DNA of 64,000 bases from Gammaproteobacteria bacterium (GTDB lineage Bacteria; Pseudomonadota; Gammaproteobacteria; DSM-16500): assembly GCA_031291175.1 (NCBI GenBank), contig JARLJO010000047.1, forward strand, positions 62,001 through 126,000. Reading direction: 5' to 3'. Under the pieces are notes generated by a model. That model worked only from the letters and a program-made list of their open reading frames with translations. It made no database searches and had not been told where the DNA came from. Shown one piece after another: positions 59,489 through 64,000 of this stretch (position 1 is the first letter of the stretch; every line of letters starts with the position of its first letter). The translations under genes were made by a program, and so were the position numbers.

Positions 59489-60053
59489 GGGTATTTCCTC
59501 TCGTTTTGGTGCTATTTTCCAGTTATCTTTTCATTTTTGAAGAAATGAAGACCCGGTATTAAAATTGTTCCTCACTGTATCATTAATAACTGTCGCTGCA
59601 AACGAGACAATCCATACAACATGGCTCATCTTTACTTAAAAATGGGTAAAAACCGACAAAGCGCCTCGCTCATTCAAACATTTTATTTCACGATGCAACC
59701 CTTTGCCAGTCTTGTTACACGCTATTTCTTAATAATTTTAGCGAGTTAACATAGCATTTTGCCACGGCTCTCGGCGTTCGAGTCGAGCTATTTGGGTCTT
59801 TTGGTCACGGCCTCTAAAAAATGGCTTTGTTGAATAAATCGACACTCACTGGCTTCCCATGATAACAGCCCCTTGGCCTGATCTTATTTTGCGCATTATT
59901 GTTAAGGTCGATTATTATCTTCATTGTTTCACCTAACAGCTAAGAGCCACCCCTATCCGCTCCATATAAATCAAGCCGCCACAACAAAAACGGTGTGTTC
60001 GCTTACATAAAACTGCTAAGATTTAACAGTTGATGCTGAATCAAGGAGCGATT
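59489..60053. other. 565-bp gene-free region with an exact IS903-like end
   Basis: 59823-59840 reads GGCTTTGTTGAATAAATC, which matches exactly the 18-bp terminal repeat I associate with IS903-like elements. No partner end or transposase frame is nearby, so it is a solo remnant. The rest is non-repetitive and contains the promoters of the Ser-rich gene (minus) and the oxygenase gene (plus). Confidence 0.6.
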
Positions 60054-60752
60054 ATGCAGTCCGTCTTGGAACACTTAGTCAATAAAATCGATGAAGCGGA
60101 AATCGACCCGCTTCCCTCTGAAAATATTTATATCGAGAACATCTTTACCCCTCAAATTTACGCTGAAATATTAGCGCGCCTACCAAAAGAAGATGAATAC
60201 GATTTCATTGAACACCCAGACGCGGTGCTACCTGATGGCCGAAAAACACGAAAATTACTCGACCTGACAGAGACCTCCATCGCGCGACTGAATCAAGCAG
60301 ATCATCCCTTCTGGCAACAGATGCAATCCATTCTTGTTTCTCGGCAATTACAACTCGCTCTGCTGAACAAGTTCAAGTATAGAATCAATCGGCGCTTTGG
60401 CCCGCATTGGCCGGAACTGGTGACTGTACCCATTTTTTATCGAGATTATCCGGGTTATCGAATCAGTGAACACACTGACGCACCATTTAAAGTCATCACC
60501 ATGCAATTTTATCTGCCGAAAGATGAACTGCAAAAACACTTGGGTACATCGTTTCATTTGAAAGATGGTAATCACTTTCCCGTTTTAAAAACGAATTCTT
60601 TCAAACCCAATTCGGCTTATGCTTTTGTGCGCACCGATGAGAGCTGGCACAGCGTGAAACAAATGGGAGCTGGGGAATCGATACGTGATTCGTTAGCACT
60701 GACTATTTATGAAAAAGGTTATGAATACAAATCCAACAAGGGCTATAGATAA
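60054..60752 (+). CDS. 2OG-Fe(II) oxygenase family protein
   Basis: The 232-residue protein starts at ATG 60054 (MQSVLEHLVNKIDEAE) after CAAGGAGCG. It carries the double-stranded beta-helix iron ligands: His140-x-Asp142 in SEHTDAP, His199 in SWHSV, and the 2-oxoglutarate Arg211 in SIRDSL. NIYIENIFTPQIYAEILARLP is a typical prolyl-hydroxylase-like N-terminus. Such enzymes hydroxylate proteins or small molecules. The start of the methyltransferase gene follows after 138 bases on the same strand, so joint action in a modification pathway is a reasonable inference. Confidence 0.87.
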   Translation: MQSVLEHLVNKIDEAEIDPLPSENIYIENIFTPQIYAEILARLPKEDEYDFIEHPDAVLPDGRKTRKLLDLTETSIARLNQADHPFWQQMQSILVSRQLQLALLNKFKYRINRRFGPHWPELVTVPIFYRDYPGYRISEHTDAPFKVITMQFYLPKDELQKHLGTSFHLKDGNHFPVLKTNSFKPNSAYAFVRTDESWHSVKQMGAGESIRDSLALTIYEKGYEYKSNKGYR

Positions 60753-60890
60753 TAAAGAAATGATAGAAACCGTTATCATTCGCTTTGTGTATAAACAATA
60801 AATTGCAGCACGGCAACACCCGAAAAAGTATTTCATTTTCTTTATGGAAATATAAACCTTTATCGTTAATTGATTAACAGGGAGTTTCAC

Positions 60891-62942
60891 ATGATTACGG
60901 ATGTCGCTTCAATTTTAAAAGTTTGTGGAATCGGGCATTACTTGCACTTTGGCGATGGACAACAAACACTGGTCTTTGAATTAATTAAACGTTCTATTGA
61001 TGCGCATGGCATTGATCCCTCAGCCACTTTAGTACAACAAAACCAATCCCGAGCTCCTGGACGATTCACACAAGGAAATTTTCAACAATATCCTTTTAAC
61101 AAAGAGACATTTGATACCGTTATCATTGGCAGCGAAATCGTTGGATTTGATACACAAGAAACATTATCCCTACTGAAAAATTTATATAGCACCACAAAAC
61201 GTAATCTCGTACTTTATTTTACGCCGGACATTTTACAAGCTATCGCTTCCCGTCCTGAAGGCTATCGTCTCTTCTGGGAAAAATTAGCGATTGCAGCGGG
61301 TTTCAGACGTCACCCTCGGGAAATGTTAGTAACGCCTTATCAGGCCTTAGAAAATGAAAGTGTTGGCACGCTGACTTTTTTTGAACGTATTCCAGAAGCC
61401 GCATTACAAAAATTTCCTATGCAATGGTTACTGGATAATCGCGACTTACACATGGATATGTTGCGCGAAGCGGGACGCAGGTCCGATGGGCATGTCTCAC
61501 GCTATGTGTTAGCTGCCTCCCGCATACATGCAGGGGACACGGTTTTGGATGCTGCTTGTGGATTAGGCTATGGCACAGCTGTCCTCGCCGCTTGTAGCGA
61601 AGGCGCGCGCTTCATTGGTGTGGACATTGATCCCTTATCGGCTGATTATGCCAACATGAATTTTGCAGCAAACAATCCCACGCTCTCTTACCGCGCGTGT
61701 GATGTCACACAACTCACTTTTATACCGGATCATTCCGTTGATGTTGTCGTCTCCTTTGAAACAATCGAACACCTTGAAAATTATGATCTTTTTCTTTCTG
61801 AGGTAAAACGCGTTTTAAAACCGGACGGTCGCTTTATTGGGAGCGTGCCTAATTTATGGTGTGATGAAACGGGCAAAGATCCTAATCCATATCATTTTCA
61901 TGTATTTGATTGGCAGAAACTGCATAATGATCTTAACCGTTACTTCATTGTGGATGGACGCTGGGCACAGACTGCTGGCGGCGGTTTCAAATTACGAAAC
62001 GGCAAGCGTGAAATGCAAATGATACATTTGCAGCAAGCCGTCAACTTCGATACGGAGTGGTGGATTTTTTCTGCGAATATGGACCCACGCAAGACCAAAG
62101 AATTAGCTTATACGAATCCGTTTCATCGACATGCCAGCACACCAGCGCCAGACCATGTTGACTTTGAGAAATTTTATGATAACCCCTGGCTTTATCGTGT
62201 TTTGGTACAACAAGGTATAAGGTTATTGGATGACAATACGCTACTGACTTTTTGTATTGAGGTCGCTAACGAATCCAGAAAAGGATCTGCTGACCAGGGT
62301 GCTGCACTTTGTGTCATTGGGTATCGTATTTTAGAATCTGGCCATATCCAGTTGGAAGATCTCGTCAAGTTTGCTAAACACGTTAATGATTATGAAGCAG
62401 CGCATGATCCCAGCAATATTCACGCGTATCGCTGGAATTTGTCATTGCACTATGTTTCTGCACGCTTGTTGCTGGCGATCGGCCAGCGTGACGAAGCGCT
62501 GAATGCCTTTTTAGCCTGCGCTGCCCTGGATCCTACGATTGCTACACCGCTGCTTGCAACTAAGACCATTTCCTCACGATTTTATGCCGGCATTATTTTG
62601 GTAGGTAATGAAAATATAGACGCGGCTCGCGAACAATTTCAGTTAGGGATTAAAGAAGCGCATCGCGTTTTGCAAGGTGACTGGAAAAATATTATCGGGG
62701 ACTTTGAGCGCCCACTCACTTTTGGCTTGGCTGAAGCGGCGGAAGTTTTGCATACGGCTAATCAATGCGCAGAAGCGCTAGCAGCATTGGAACGTCAAAA
62801 TACTACACCGGGTTATTTCTGGGATCATATTCATCTTAAATTCTTTGGTCTTTTAGAATGGAATAGAGGGCTTGAGAATGAGAATAATGTGTTAAAAAAT
62901 AATTTAGCGTATTTGTTAAGGAAAACGGCTGTTAGTGCGTAG
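60891..62942 (+). CDS. SAM-dependent methyltransferase with TPR-like C-terminus
   Basis: The 683-residue protein starts at ATG 60891 (MITDVASILKVCGIGHYLHF) after ACAGGGAG. Residues 1-190 resemble a degenerate Rossmann methyltransferase domain (HFGDGQQTLVFELIKRSIDA, FDTVIIGSEIVGF). A second, canonical class I domain at about 200-370 has GDTVLDAACGLGYGTAV, FIGVDIDPLSADYA, and VVVSFETIEHLENYD. The C-terminal 300 residues are helical and TPR-like (RDEALNAFLACAALDPTIA, ENIDAAREQFQLGIKEAH). The layout resembles enzymes that modify sugars or lipids, with the first domain perhaps structural. Function not assigned. Confidence 0.87.
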   Translation: MITDVASILKVCGIGHYLHFGDGQQTLVFELIKRSIDAHGIDPSATLVQQNQSRAPGRFTQGNFQQYPFNKETFDTVIIGSEIVGFDTQETLSLLKNLYSTTKRNLVLYFTPDILQAIASRPEGYRLFWEKLAIAAGFRRHPREMLVTPYQALENESVGTLTFFERIPEAALQKFPMQWLLDNRDLHMDMLREAGRRSDGHVSRYVLAASRIHAGDTVLDAACGLGYGTAVLAACSEGARFIGVDIDPLSADYANMNFAANNPTLSYRACDVTQLTFIPDHSVDVVVSFETIEHLENYDLFLSEVKRVLKPDGRFIGSVPNLWCDETGKDPNPYHFHVFDWQKLHNDLNRYFIVDGRWAQTAGGGFKLRNGKREMQMIHLQQAVNFDTEWWIFSANMDPRKTKELAYTNPFHRHASTPAPDHVDFEKFYDNPWLYRVLVQQGIRLLDDNTLLTFCIEVANESRKGSADQGAALCVIGYRILESGHIQLEDLVKFAKHVNDYEAAHDPSNIHAYRWNLSLHYVSARLLLAIGQRDEALNAFLACAALDPTIATPLLATKTISSRFYAGIILVGNENIDAAREQFQLGIKEAHRVLQGDWKNIIGDFERPLTFGLAEAAEVLHTANQCAEALAALERQNTTPGYFWDHIHLKFFGLLEWNRGLENENNVLKNNLAYLLRKTAVSA

Positions 62943-63443
62943 GTAGCAATGCATTGAAGTTGCCTCATTGCACAGAGAACTCCGACGTACCGTGGCTTGT
63001 CCACGGTACGTCGGGATTTGGAAGCGATGCATAGAGGTTTTGGAACAGATGCGTATGTGCCGAGTGAATATCCTTTGATTTGGCAGGAGTTCGCGGACTA
63101 ATCTTTTCACTTCCACGAAAAAAGTAAACCTACCCTGCCAGAACCTGAGGCAACTTCAGAGCATTTCTTTCAGTATTAGCGTAGCTTTAGGGATGGGTTC
63201 CCGCCTTCGCGGGGATGGCTTAAGTTTATACAGATTTGCCGAGCACTAATGCGCGTAGCGGAAAACTCTTTCTTGAAGCCTCGATTTTTAGTGGCTTTTT
63301 TCAATATAATCAAGTTGCTAAAGCCGGACATCTTTTGTCTCTTTTCCCTACATTTTTTTGAATGTAAAATATTTTTCTTAATATTCCCTTAATGACAATA
63401 AATTATACTGGCAAGATCACTAAACTCCCTATTTGGCGGCATC
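62943..63443. other. 501-bp gene-free region with dispersed repeats
   Basis: It contains the palindrome GTACCGTGGCTTGTCCACGG (about 62987-63012), a CTCATTGCACAGAGAACTCCG segment (62964-62984) that is the inverse of 50810-50830, and AAAAAAGTAAACCTACCCTG at 63117-63138 shared with the 32.8-kb hairpin. The right 150 bases are AT-rich and must carry the promoter of the following gene. Confidence 0.6.
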
Positions 63444-64000
63444 ATGATAAGCAATCACAACTCACAAAATTTTTCACTCCCCCAGGATGACTTCGTTGAG
63501 TCAAAACTGGATGGTATGCCGTTAATGTCCGGGGAAGACCTGACCGAGTCGAAACAAGATGGAATAGCTCTGCAATTTGATGAGAATTGCTTTGAGAACA
63601 AGCCCCTTGCGATCAATACCATGGAAGGATTAGTCAAAATTGGCCTTAAAGCAGGCGGCGCCAATGGTGCGGGTATACTAGGAGGCTGGTACATCGATCC
63701 AAACGGGAAAAAATTCTTCATTAAACAAGATGTTTCTAATGGCATCATTAGAGGCGTTGTCGCCGACAAAATCAATCACGCAAAAAATATCTCTGAAGTG
63801 ATTGTTAGCCGCTTAATGCGATTGATCGATGCTAAAAATAAAGATTCGATTGCAGAAGTCAACTTTATCGTTCCTGACTCATCTATAGTACTACCTGACC
63901 CAGACGGAAATAACGTCTATGTCGCCTCCGCTGGCATGGGCGCTGAAGAAGTAAAAGAAGACAAAGAAGCGAAAGAAGAACTAGACTTAGAATTTCTATC
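63444..64000 (+). CDS. unknown protein, effector-like, truncated by the window edge
   Basis: A 185-codon open frame runs to the end of the window from ATG 63444 (MISNHNSQNFSLPQDDFVES) with no stop. No strong ribosome site is seen. GGCGGCATC lies before the ATG. The stretch GGWYIDPNGKKFFIKQDV and the following DKINHAKNISEVIVSRLM, then NVYVASAGMG, resemble the pattern of Legionellales effector N-terminal domains with a GWY..KKYFIKQ core, as I recall it. It has no signal peptide or membrane segment. Family and function are unassigned. Confidence 0.72.
   Translation, partial: MISNHNSQNFSLPQDDFVESKLDGMPLMSGEDLTESKQDGIALQFDENCFENKPLAINTMEGLVKIGLKAGGANGAGILGGWYIDPNGKKFFIKQDVSNGIIRGVVADKINHAKNISEVIVSRLMRLIDAKNKDSIAEVNFIVPDSSIVLPDPDGNNVYVASAGMGAEEVKEDKEAKEELDLEFL

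Overview
The window is about 64 kb of a moderately AT-rich gammaproteobacterial chromosome. The housekeeping gene content and order (kdsA-pyrG, tilS-accA, dnaE, rnhB, lpxB-lpxA-fabZ-lpxD-skp-bamA, cdsA-uppS-frr-pyrH-tsf-rpsB, then divergent map) fit Gammaproteobacteria. Several large, eukaryotic-like, membrane-rich or TPR/coiled-coil proteins, many with Glu-rich C-termini, point to an intracellular member of the Legionellales (Coxiella/Legionella/Aquicella/Berkiella-like). This placement is inferred from gene content and was not checked by a database search.

Region 1-27 kb is the conserved core. From the left: the start of kdsA, then pyrG, a small Cys-rich membrane protein, tilS, accA, and dnaE on the opposite strand. 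rnhB and the outer-membrane biogenesis block follow (lpxB, lpxA, fabZ, lpxD, skp, bamA), then cdsA-uppS, then frr-pyrH-tsf-rpsB. Two unrecognised large genes interrupt it: a 535-aa TPR-like protein between dnaE and rnhB, and an 1136-aa multi-membrane-segment protein between rnhB and lpxB. dxr and rseP, which usually sit between cdsA and bamA, are absent there. map and sodB follow, divergent from rpsB.

Region 28-40 kb holds pldA (outer-membrane phospholipase A), a UspA protein, clpB, an MHS-type MFS transporter, a 1052-aa TPR/coiled-coil protein, a class I/II aminotransferase, and a fusion of a degenerate DnaQ-like exonuclease with an apparently intact GIY-YIG nuclease.

Region 41-64 kb is accessory. 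It contains two paralogous effector-like proteins and a cNMP-binding/PqqD-like/M50-protease membrane protein with two tiny Lys-rich paralogous peptide genes beside it. An amino-acid permease, a BON-domain protein, an Lrp-type regulator and several unknown proteins follow. A cluster of very small genes at 53.7-54.3 kb includes three tandem 16-codon reading frames with strong ribosome sites and a shared FxLxxET C-terminus. Then come a Tim44-like protein, a Zn_protease-like protein, a Ser-rich protein, a 2OG-Fe(II) oxygenase next to a methyltransferase-TPR protein, and a truncated effector-like gene at the right edge.

Intergenic DNA is rich in dispersed palindromic repeats (a GCGGACAAGCCGC core, a CCCAACCTACG-type element, a CCCCCTTTTTAAAGGGGG-type element), IS903-like inverted-repeat ends, and two perfectly periodic tandem arrays (48-bp and 42-bp units) that begin at copies of the palindromic repeat. 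I see no tRNA, rRNA, CRISPR array or intact insertion sequence.
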